IMG/VR virus record: IMGVR_UViG_3300042914_003470
Location: 1-29,666 of that record
DNA: 29,666 nt
Strand: one strand, 5' to 3'
Origin: a virus
The position numbers and the translations under genes are program-made. Under the pieces are notes generated by a model that was not told the DNA's origin, searched no databases, and worked only from the letters and a program-made list of their open reading frames with translations. This document shows, piece after piece, positions 23,501 through 29,666 of this stretch. Each line of letters starts with the position of its first letter. Position 1 is the first letter of the stretch.

Positions 23501-24431
23501 CGCAAACAATGTTGTTCAAAGTTGGATTGATGAAACCGTTTATTTTGAATATGTATTTACTTTTCAATTGCGTGACCAAGTTGGTGAACCATTCTTTTGG
23601 AATATTGTAAAAGCATTCCCTGTAAGTGCTATTAATTTAGAACCTGACAATTCAGGCAGCGAAAACATTATTACAGAAGTAATCATTGAAGGTTTAGACC
23701 CGATTACAGGACTTTATGTTGAAATTGAAGAGCCAATTTGTTTTAAAGATTGGGATGCAATCAAGCTGACTTATCAGGCGGATAGAGAAGGTAATTTTAT
23801 CTTCTTTATGGAAAAAGAGCCATTTGGATTCAGCACAATCGTTGAGAATAATGAGTTGAACAGTCACTTTGGAATGACTCAGCTGAATAATCCACTTGTG
23901 CTTTCTATGGATACGTTCTACGACCCAGTTACATACCAAGCCTCTGTTGTTTTAGATGCTCCAAGATTTGATGATGCTACATACAGATTCTGCGGATATA
24001 TCAGTGAGCCACAAGCTCCTGAAGCATGCGCTTATTTCATGAAATTTGCAAGATTTTCAGGAGGTGGTGTAACATTTTCTCCTACAACTCAAACAGTAGG
24101 CACAGCAACAGTAGGATTCCCCACTATTGTATTTGGATACCTTGGATTGAGGGCATCTCTTGGAGATACAACATTTCCAGTAGACGGTAATACTTATGTG
24201 TTTGAGTGGAATTATGCTTCTCCAACAACATTAGTTACTGAAGTTTGGTTTGGTCGTCTTATTATATCAGGGCCGCCTAACTTAATAATACCAATCGGCT
24301 CAACATCAGGTTCTTACTCATTTATTTGGAACGAAATTGCGGGGGCTGGTTCTATTCTTTTTAGGTGGCAAACAGGAACGCCAATGACCAATACAGGAGT
24401 GTTCAAACTTGGAAATCAATTGTGCCCATAA
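20580..24431 (+). CDS. Large Cys-rich tail protein with Ig-like tandem domains
   Basis: 1283 aa, a probable tail-tip or fibre protein. The first 440 residues show an A-B-A-B plan: A at about 25-120 and 245-345 (paired CxxC, N-x-T-L-T-I, PFxVxPDDTFxIEFEVC type), B at about 121-225 and 350-442 (NFGNVPVGTSATVVRTITN; APGATVPITLQWTPTSVGQV versus GGTIDITWTPTTEGEVLSC). B resembles HYDIN/ASPM-type Ig repeats. There are 19 cysteines in the first 452 residues. The remaining two thirds are beta-type, ending with a Gly/Thr-rich domain (about 1170-1283). Likely contacts the host surface. Confidence 0.65.
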   Translation: MAIHRLVLTDGMNTVQSGLTNNFLFDCMYCAYPVLTFTNQHNSTLTLTNIIYAPDSGNQSLVTIQVNGAPVSFPYTILQGESIDILVEICGYPATWGMTLVTVEHNNDAQYQFPMTGINGSDLWDSLNIDFGNVPVGTSATVVRTITNIACDTQYVQFTTYFCASPSGLIQVGAGIGIPPLAVAPGATVPITLQWTPTSVGQVLNCNLFDSSALCTPFTATGLATEAPPASWIVNEGPLETNGNLNKMFCCYGCGYSENTFRNTYTENLTISDFVIDDASSGVVVSILSINGSSPSYPFIVAPDDTFVIEFEVCWDEVTSPLSPWTGHFVTQLGAELDLVFEMICLTPGTYGGWSSTSVNFADAIVGVPVTQSISCLSQYFFHSFTPTLSGCTGVTTNSPVSIFQNTGGTIDITWTPTTEGEVLSCTLDDNCGTIIDITGNSVAAPCEDCFCLLDLTIKTENDYIPPFSGAEDPSVIYNTASFLEKKTAVFSFIYPAGINSQWRFQFTPALFLTECFNPFEGPTISVPVHYAVTYLQSFMPDGTAQTMNLIGAGGNQLNVKNWECTFTPISAALGTFKIEFTFYQLQDIGLWMDSFLYDNLLKLKRSSRLSTIDWWQNTFTSVYNTNSQLGSAFMVIDPTILDENFNTTYCQVVNCANYTARFYDKGLYNGFAEFLNPTWNLSRSSGNVTNFSVLENTKIEFSITIPGAYSGFPICILHLFDITSVDNNVDFLTSSDSSRVRVLTYIGVGVLDNHFIRPGTVSLVGGAWNFSLYVDQNLNPNNQYRVAAIVYSGDGTMVNTFLSDIFDVTRYPDMNCECQPEIESKFLQYWQQTNSDCLRPVAKERIGHSLVVTDGEFTECMETLGLDGFDWKEQIQTVQLNIYKKIEGYPNPSKTTFFQYQTHKSIRNDAFFGGFQNLNDMLVGVGANEIFSRIINLRVPWEDLPFVGQVFTADTATYLNRTNIGSASSVAISANNVVQSWIDETVYFEYVFTFQLRDQVGEPFFWNIVKAFPVSAINLEPDNSGSENIITEVIIEGLDPITGLYVEIEEPICFKDWDAIKLTYQADREGNFIFFMEKEPFGFSTIVENNELNSHFGMTQLNNPLVLSMDTFYDPVTYQASVVLDAPRFDDATYRFCGYISEPQAPEACAYFMKFARFSGGGVTFSPTTQTVGTATVGFPTIVFGYLGLRASLGDTTFPVDGNTYVFEWNYASPTTLVTEVWFGRLIISGPPNLIIPIGSTSGSYSFIWNEIAGAGSILFRWQTGTPMTNTGVFKLGNQLCP

Positions 24432-24449
24432 ATGAATTATTTTTGAAGT

Positions 24450-25526
24450 ATGGAACTATTCGATAGTTATATATTAGGAAATTCATACTACTGTGACGCA
24501 ACAAGCACATGTGAATATCCTGCACCAAACTCAAGGGTCTTTTGCCACGATTTATCGACTATGTGCGGAATTTGCAACGGACTTATCACAACAAATGGAT
24601 TTGTTCTATGCGATTGTGATGATTCTTGGAACTGCAATCTTTGCGCAAATGACCAACCGTTTTGGATTCCTTTTGAATCAGCAGCTCCTTTAAATGGTGA
24701 TACTTTTGACTTTCAGTTTCAGCAAGTTGACGAAGTTACAGAGGTTGAGTGTATAAACGGATGGCTCCCGAGTAATCTGTTAAGCCCAACAAATACAGCG
24801 TTTGCAACTTTTGAGATAAGAACTTGCTGTGATGATGAGCCTCTTGATTTAACCGAGCAAATGTTTGATGCTATTGCCCCACTAAACTATGTCGGTAGCT
24901 ATAACACAACTGATTACTTAGGCAATGTAACTGCGAGTCCTATTCAAATGATTCGCTTTAACCTAAATGCTATCAGACAGTATTTAGAGGCTGAAGAACG
25001 CGAGACTTGTTTTTATTTCCTATTTACTTTTACTGCAACACGTTTTTGTTTAGGTCTGACCGAAAAAACAAATGAATACTGCTCAGAGCCATTTAAGCCT
25101 GTAATTTGCGACAAGAACAACACTCAAGTTATCGAGTCTATCTATCCTAAAAAAGATTGTTTCAGTTTTTATTACGGCAATAGCTATAACAGCGGAATTG
25201 GAACTCCTTTCCAATACTCAAACCGCCTGAGAGTTCCTGGTTTCTTTGAGCAAAGCAGCTTTTCAATAACTAAGGAAATAATAGGAGCTTCTTTAAGAAC
25301 AACCATGTCTCAATACAATGAGATTTGGCAGCTAAAGACAACTCACGTACCGCCTTCTTTTGCAAAGTATATTGTAAATGTTTTGTCGGGAAGAAATGTT
25401 TTTGTCAATGGAAAAGAATATCAAGTTCAAGGAGAAATAAACAGAAACAACGAGGGTGGTTCTCATTGGTATATGGAAATCAATTTTGAAACACTTGAAT
25501 GTAACAAATCACTTACTTGCGAATGA
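24450..25526 (+). CDS. Cys-rich tail protein
   Basis: 358 aa, not recognised. The first 65 residues hold nine cysteines (15, 21, 32, 39, 42, 54, 56, 62, 65), including MCGICNG and CDCDDSWNCNLC, so this end is probably a metal- or disulfide-stabilised module. The rest is beta-rich with aromatic segments (FYFLFTFTATRF; FSFYYGNSYNSG). The C-terminal part (NVLSGRNVFVNGKEYQVQGE) looks like a compact beta domain. It lies between the large tail protein and the portal gene and overlaps the latter by ATGA. Likely a virion component of the tail tip. Confidence 0.6.
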   Translation: MELFDSYILGNSYYCDATSTCEYPAPNSRVFCHDLSTMCGICNGLITTNGFVLCDCDDSWNCNLCANDQPFWIPFESAAPLNGDTFDFQFQQVDEVTEVECINGWLPSNLLSPTNTAFATFEIRTCCDDEPLDLTEQMFDAIAPLNYVGSYNTTDYLGNVTASPIQMIRFNLNAIRQYLEAEERETCFYFLFTFTATRFCLGLTEKTNEYCSEPFKPVICDKNNTQVIESIYPKKDCFSFYYGNSYNSGIGTPFQYSNRLRVPGFFEQSSFSITKEIIGASLRTTMSQYNEIWQLKTTHVPPSFAKYIVNVLSGRNVFVNGKEYQVQGEINRNNEGGSHWYMEINFETLECNKSLTCE

Positions 25527-27235
25527 TAACAATTGAAGATATAAATACAATCCTCACGGACACTAAATACAGACCTGATTACTATCTTGACTGGTCTAAT
25601 GTTCGTGAGACAATGTTTGTACATACACGCGGCAAAAAGCCTGGGCGTATCCTAACGGAGCGCAGACCAAATGAAGACCCTGAAATTAAAAGATACAGGG
25701 AGATGATTTATGAGCCAATCACCAAAGGCTCAATTCAAAAGGCAATAGACAAGCTTTACCGCATATTCCAAAACGCCAACTTCTCAATTCAGGTTAGCGA
25801 TGAACTGAATGCTTACTTGAGTACAGTTAAGTTCAGTGAGAACTTCTTTTACTCATATATCCAAAAGTTTGTCGTGCCTCGAATGATTGAAGACCCAAAT
25901 GGATGGATTGTTTGGATTCCAACAGGTGAGGGATTGACTAATCCATCTGTAAAGGTAGATGTAGAGCCTTTGATTGTCGGAACAGAACAAATTAAGTATG
26001 TTGACCGCTATTCAATCACTTGGCTTGACCAAAAGGAAAAGAGTAGAATCAAAAAGTCAAATAAGTATGTAGATGAAGGTCTTGTTTACTACACACTAAC
26101 GACTGAAGGTTTTTATCGCCATGAGCAGTTCGGTGATGACCGCAAGATTCAATTTAGCGTCACACCCGTATATATGCACAACATCGGCAAAGTGCCTGGT
26201 TGTGTTCTTGGTGGTGACTTGACTCCTGAGAAATACTTTGAAAGTTATTTTAGCGCATTTGTGCCTTTTGCAAATGAAGCTATTCGCCAATACTCTGATT
26301 GGCAAGGAGTAATGACTACGTCTGCTTTCCCATATCGGGAAGAAGTGGGTGAGACTTGTGACGCTAAAGGATGCCGTGACGGTATTATTTACGACTCAGA
26401 AAACGAGGAGCACGACACTTGCAGACGTTGCAATGGAACAGGTCGTATTGTTTCTCGCTCACCTTTTGGTGTGTTTATCCGTGAAAAAGGCAATTCAGCA
26501 TTCTCAGGTGAATCGGGAAGTGAGCCACTTGTAAGATTTATTAGTCCACCAGTTGACATCATTCAATATTCAGGAGATGCTTGGCAAACTTTGCTCAAGA
26601 AAGCTGAGGATGCTTTGCACTTGAACATGATTGATGAGGCACAGAGTGGCGTAGCTAAGATTATTGACAGAGAAGATTCATTTGCTCAGCTGACCAAAAT
26701 CAGCAACAATATCTTTGATGAGATAATTTATAAGTCGCTTGTTTACATTGAGTCTTATCGCAACGTAAGTAATCCACAGGCTCCAAATATCATCAAGCCT
26801 ATCTCATTCTCAATGAAGACTGAGTGGGATTTGATGCAGGAGATTATCAATCTTACAGACCGCAATGCACCTGTTTCTTTCCTTATTGAGACTACAAAAG
26901 ACTTGGCAAGGAAGCGTTTCAGCGGCAATAAGGCTGTTTCGCGTTTGGTTGAGGTGCTTGTAAGTTATGACCCTATTTATACCATCAGCGCAAAAGACAA
27001 GATTTCCATGATGCAGAGTGGTATCATTGAAAAGGAAGATGTTCTTAAATCACTTCATGCTTACAAGGCTTTGACTACCATAGTTGCTCAAAATGGAACT
27101 ACTATTTTAGAAGAGCCAATCAGTGACATCTTCGCAATGATTGATGACTATCTTGCACCAATGCTTAGGGATGAAATAGTCGAAGAAGAGGCTCCAAGCA
27201 TGCCCGAAGAGCCTTTGCAAGAAGATGAGAATTAA
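25523..27235 (+). CDS. Portal protein with zinc-finger-like insert
   Basis: 570 aa from the ATG at 25,523 (ATGA overlap with the previous gene). Length, acidic C-terminus (EEEAPSMPEEPLQEDEN) and central helical part (DALHLNMIDEAQSGVAKIID, SFAQLTKISNNIFDEIIYKS) suit a portal. It is placed directly before small head gene, scaffold and capsid genes. At residues 279-308 is an insert with Cys279, Cys284, Cys300 and Cys303, the second half reading CRRCNGTG, a perfect CxxCxGxG as in DnaJ zinc fingers. Portals form the 12-mer ring at the capsid vertex. Portal is inferred from order and character. Confidence 0.75.
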   Translation: MITIEDINTILTDTKYRPDYYLDWSNVRETMFVHTRGKKPGRILTERRPNEDPEIKRYREMIYEPITKGSIQKAIDKLYRIFQNANFSIQVSDELNAYLSTVKFSENFFYSYIQKFVVPRMIEDPNGWIVWIPTGEGLTNPSVKVDVEPLIVGTEQIKYVDRYSITWLDQKEKSRIKKSNKYVDEGLVYYTLTTEGFYRHEQFGDDRKIQFSVTPVYMHNIGKVPGCVLGGDLTPEKYFESYFSAFVPFANEAIRQYSDWQGVMTTSAFPYREEVGETCDAKGCRDGIIYDSENEEHDTCRRCNGTGRIVSRSPFGVFIREKGNSAFSGESGSEPLVRFISPPVDIIQYSGDAWQTLLKKAEDALHLNMIDEAQSGVAKIIDREDSFAQLTKISNNIFDEIIYKSLVYIESYRNVSNPQAPNIIKPISFSMKTEWDLMQEIINLTDRNAPVSFLIETTKDLARKRFSGNKAVSRLVEVLVSYDPIYTISAKDKISMMQSGIIEKEDVLKSLHAYKALTTIVAQNGTTILEEPISDIFAMIDDYLAPMLRDEIVEEEAPSMPEEPLQEDEN

Positions 27236-27258
27236 TTATATTTGTAAAAAATAAAGCA

Positions 27259-27504
27259 ATGAACAAGATAAAAGTTTTGAATGTGAAAACAGGCAAGGTT
27301 GTGGTTATGACCAAGTTTGCTGTTGACCAACTCAAGAAAGGTGGTCACTTTAAGAATTTTGAAGTTTTGAGTGACCTGCCTAAAGCCCCTGCCCAACCTA
27401 AGCCAGTTATAGCTGATGAAGTGGTTGAAGAAACTTATGTAGACGGTGAAGAAGCATCGGCTGAAGAAGGAGAGACCAAGCGTACATACCGTAAACGTAA
27501 ATAA
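27259..27504 (+). CDS. Small protein before the scaffold
   Basis: 81 aa, not recognised. A basic N-terminal half (KIKVLNVKTGKVVVMTKFAV; DQLKKGGHFKNFEVL) is followed by an Ala/Pro segment, an acidic stretch (EVVEETYVDGEEASAEEGE) and a short basic end (KRTYRKRK). The acid/base polarity and position between portal and scaffold suggest a head assembly or capsid-associated factor; this is an inference from context. Confidence 0.65.
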   Translation: MNKIKVLNVKTGKVVVMTKFAVDQLKKGGHFKNFEVLSDLPKAPAQPKPVIADEVVEETYVDGEEASAEEGETKRTYRKRK

Positions 27505-27512
27505 ACAACAAC

Positions 27513-28322
27513 ATGAAAAACATTGAATCATTTTTAAAGAAAATCGGAGTTCCTTCCGCTACAATTGCAAAATTGTCTGCTGAGGATGAAATAGACATTG
27601 AGCCTTTTGTAAATAACTACAAATCATCAATGCAAGATGTTTACTCTAATGACCCTTCTTTTATTCAGCCCATCAAGGATGAAGTTCGTGGAACGGAGCT
27701 TTCAAAGATGGAGCATAAGATTAAAAAGACTTTTTCACTCTCTAATGAAGAAGTAAAAGACAAGAAGTTTGATGAAATTATCAATCTTGCTTTTGATAAG
27801 ATGCGCAACACACCTTCAGAGGGGGCTGAGGAGCTTCAAAACAAGTTGATGGAAATCACTAAGGAGAACAAACGTCTTTTAGAAGAGGTCATCCCTGCAA
27901 AGGAAAGCGAGTCTCAAAATGCTATTAAACAGTATAAAAAGTCAAACCTTTTACGTTCAACGCTTGCTAAGCGTGATTTGATTGTAAAGGCAGATGCTAT
28001 TTTACCTGCTGTTGAGAGCTTTTTATCGTCAAAATACGATTATGATGTGCTTGATAATGGTGAAATTGAGGTAAAAACTAAAAATGGTTTAAAACCTTTG
28101 AACCAAGATGGCACAAAATCTATTACCTTTGACGAGTTGATTGATTCACACCTGTCTGAACTTCAGGTGATAAAGCAATCAAACGCAGGAGTTGCTGCTC
28201 AACAAGGTCAAGCACCAAAAGCGGCAAATCCTGAAGCACCAAAATTCAACCTGCCTCACTTGCAGAAAGCTCAAGCTAACGCTGAAAGTCTTGCCGCAAT
28301 GAAGGTATTTGGTAAAGAATAA
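27513..28322 (+). CDS. Putative scaffolding protein
   Basis: 269 aa, soluble, highly charged and helical. A helix near 60-150 (AEELQNKLMEITKENKRLLE is the clearest heptad piece) and a Gln/Ala/Pro-rich linker near 225-245 precede a short basic C-terminus (LPHLQKAQANAESLAAMKVF). Such a coiled-coil protein directly before the capsid gene is usually the scaffold that templates prohead assembly. No protease motif is visible. Leader AACAACAACATG, like several early genes. Its messenger would run into the attenuator-like region that follows. Confidence 0.75.
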   Translation: MKNIESFLKKIGVPSATIAKLSAEDEIDIEPFVNNYKSSMQDVYSNDPSFIQPIKDEVRGTELSKMEHKIKKTFSLSNEEVKDKKFDEIINLAFDKMRNTPSEGAEELQNKLMEITKENKRLLEEVIPAKESESQNAIKQYKKSNLLRSTLAKRDLIVKADAILPAVESFLSSKYDYDVLDNGEIEVKTKNGLKPLNQDGTKSITFDELIDSHLSELQVIKQSNAGVAAQQGQAPKAANPEAPKFNLPHLQKAQANAESLAAMKVFGKE

Positions 28323-28475
28323 ATCGGAGCGGAGGCTCATTCACTCACCTGGGTTCGCACACCATAGTGCAATTCGGGGCTAAAATTCAGCCCATTCAAT
28401 TGAATTCATATTCTTTTGATTGGGCTTTTTTTATTACCCCAAAAAAACAAATTCTAATTTTTTAAAAACAAAAAA
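28323..28475 (+). promoter_or_regulatory. Attenuator-like leader region before the capsid gene
   Basis: 153 nt without a gene. AGCCC (28,389-28,393) can pair either with GGGCT upstream (28,377-28,381, loop 7 nt) or, as part of AGCCCATTCAA, with TTGATTGGGCT downstream (28,416-28,426, one mismatch), and the second pairing is followed by seven T residues. Upstream are GAGC/GCTC and GCAC/GTGC hairpins. The layout is that of a terminator with an alternative hairpin and could set the ratio of scaffold to capsid transcripts. Confidence 0.5.
28389..28432 (+). terminator. Intrinsic terminator between scaffold and capsid genes
   Basis: An 11-position stem (AGCCCATTCAA with TTGATTGGGCT, one mismatch, top five pairs GC-rich) closes a 16-nt loop, followed by T28426-T28432. 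It stands 43 nt before the capsid start, so leaving capsid transcription to read-through or to a nearby start. Confidence 0.6.
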
Positions 28476-29498
28476 ATGGCTTTTACTCAAGGTTTATGTC
28501 AAAACCTGCAAGTCAATTTGAATGATGTTGCAGGAAACAATGCGCCACAGCTGAAGCGTGACCGCGTTGGTTATTTAGATGCGATTGTATCGCAAGAAAA
28601 CACTGCGGGAGTTGAATTACTTCCGATTCCTACAAATGGAAAGAAGCGTATGGTTCAAGTAAACTACGCTCAGCGTGGTGTTGAAGCCGATGTTGCTTTG
28701 ACTTGTACTAACAACTGTACTGCAACAAATGAAGTTTCTCCAAAAGAGACTATCGTTGATGTAGACAATTGCTTGGAAACAGCTCTTCTTTTCAATGAAG
28801 ATGAGATGCGTAAATTGTGCGAAGCAGATTCTTTGTGGGTATCACAAACTATCATGGGCCAAATGAACGCTATCAACGTAGCTCTTGACAAGCAAATGCT
28901 CGCACTTCAATCTACTAACTTCGGTAACTTCGCTGATGGTACCGCTTTGAAGAGTGTAAAGTTGTTCGAGGACACTACAAACGCTTCACGCGCTATTGCA
29001 ACTGCTCAAATCCGTCACCAGTACGATTTGGTTGGTTCATCAGGTTCTCCAATGATGATTGGTGGTGGTAACTTGGATTTGTTCGCTAAGGTGAATCAAA
29101 TCGCTTGTTGCAACTCAACCACAGGTACTGACCTTGCTCGTTGGACTGACTACATGTACTTCAATGACCGTTTCGCTGAATCTGTACTTGGCGCAGGAAA
29201 CTTCGCTGTACTTGCTCCAGGTGCTGTTCAATTGATTACTTGGAATCGTTATGTAGGTGACTACGCTAAGCGTAATGACGTGTTTGAACACGGTACTATC
29301 ACTGACCCATTCACAGGTTTGACTTACGATTTGAAAGTACACTACGATGACTGTGCTGACCGTTGGGCTATCAAGTTGCAGTTGCACTGGACTATGTTCT
29401 TCTTGCCAACTAATGCTTTCGCTGCGGGTGACGATAATTCAGGTGTAAACTACACGTTCAACTTCGAGGATTGCTCAACAATCGTAGGTTGCGACTAA
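28476..29498 (+). CDS. Major capsid protein
   Basis: 340 aa, called capsid from position (after portal and scaffold), size, and expression signs. Parts: MAFTQGLCQNLQVNLNDVAG, a segment FEHGTITDPFTGLTYDLKVHYDD, and an end rich in aromatic and acidic residues. It is unusually rich in Cys for a phage capsid (about a dozen). Its codons are strongly biased (TTC, AAC, GGT, GCT, CGT), unlike the neighbouring genes, consistent with very high expression. No maturation protease gene precedes it. An A-rich leader (AAAAACAAAAAA) precedes ATG. Confidence 0.75.
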   Translation: MAFTQGLCQNLQVNLNDVAGNNAPQLKRDRVGYLDAIVSQENTAGVELLPIPTNGKKRMVQVNYAQRGVEADVALTCTNNCTATNEVSPKETIVDVDNCLETALLFNEDEMRKLCEADSLWVSQTIMGQMNAINVALDKQMLALQSTNFGNFADGTALKSVKLFEDTTNASRAIATAQIRHQYDLVGSSGSPMMIGGGNLDLFAKVNQIACCNSTTGTDLARWTDYMYFNDRFAESVLGAGNFAVLAPGAVQLITWNRYVGDYAKRNDVFEHGTITDPFTGLTYDLKVHYDDCADRWAIKLQLHWTMFFLPTNAFAAGDDNSGVNYTFNFEDCSTIVGCD

Positions 29499-29534
29499 TA
29501 AAACCTTGTTAAACTCTAAAATAAATTAAATAAA

Positions 29535-29666
29535 ATGGCACTTTGTCCTTCTACTTGCTCCGTTGAACTTCCCGAATCAATCACGGGTGGTTGCGGTATT
29601 ACCATCCGTAATGGTGGTATCTCTAAGTTTGCTTTTATTAAGTGTGATTATGTATTTACCGACCTT
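29535..29666 (+). CDS. Hypothetical virion protein, cut off by the window end
   Basis: Only the first 44 codons are present: MALCPSTCSVELPESITGGC, then GITIRNGGISKFAFIKC. The Cys-rich start resembles the other virion proteins here. Starting 36 nt after the capsid stop, it is probably a second head or tail structural protein. Partial at the right end. Confidence 0.6.
   Translation, partial: MALCPSTCSVELPESITGGCGITIRNGGISKFAFIKCDYVFTDL

Overview
The window looks like about 30 kb of a tailed bacteriophage (siphovirus-type tail) or prophage infecting a member of the Bacteroidota. The evidence for the host group is: start codons preceded by A-rich or CAA-repeat leaders rather than Shine-Dalgarno sites; several promoters of the TTG / 19-21 nt / TAnnTTTG type; short lipoproteins with Bacteroidota-like lipoboxes; and low GC. 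No integrase, lysis gene, DNA polymerase or helicase is visible, so both ends of the genome lie outside the window and a temperate or lytic lifestyle cannot be decided.

Left arm, minus strand (about 1-10,960). Read from right to left in the direction of transcription: a small lipoprotein and a GP88-family protein with a strong terminator; a non-coding repeat-rich stretch (9,300-10,010); a run of at least seven small unrecognised genes (7,142-9,299), most of which share a CCT-ATG start context; then a recombination/replication block with Bet-type annealing protein, a double-HTH protein, a DnaD/DUF1376-like replisome organiser, an unknown 291-aa partner, a PAPS-reductase-like PP-loop protein and SSB. 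Two lipoproteins, two membrane proteins, a shortened tRNA-like gene and three tandem paralogous small genes close the arm, followed by a hairpin terminator and a promoter firing out of the window.

Divergence region (10,962-11,571). It carries the leftward promoter, a rightward TATCTTTG box, palindromes, short direct repeats and a GC-rich hairpin segment just before the small terminase gene, which is a possible packaging site.

Right arm, plus strand (11,572-29,666). Terminase small subunit, two small coupled genes, terminase large subunit, a tiny basic ORF, a tail-assembly chaperone pair with a likely programmed -1 frameshift, the tape measure, three large Cys-rich tail proteins, then the portal (with a zinc-finger-like insert), a small acidic/basic-tailed protein, scaffold, an attenuator-like intergenic region, the major capsid protein and the start of the next gene. 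Tail genes thus lie between terminase and portal, which is not the common siphovirus order.

The most interesting items are the 65-nt tRNA-like gene with a shrunken anticodon arm, the frameshift cassette with an 8-bp stem at the correct spacing, the mutually exclusive hairpins before the capsid gene, and the repeat/operator field with its array of small genes sharing one start motif. All functional names rest on reading protein motifs by eye; no database search was run.
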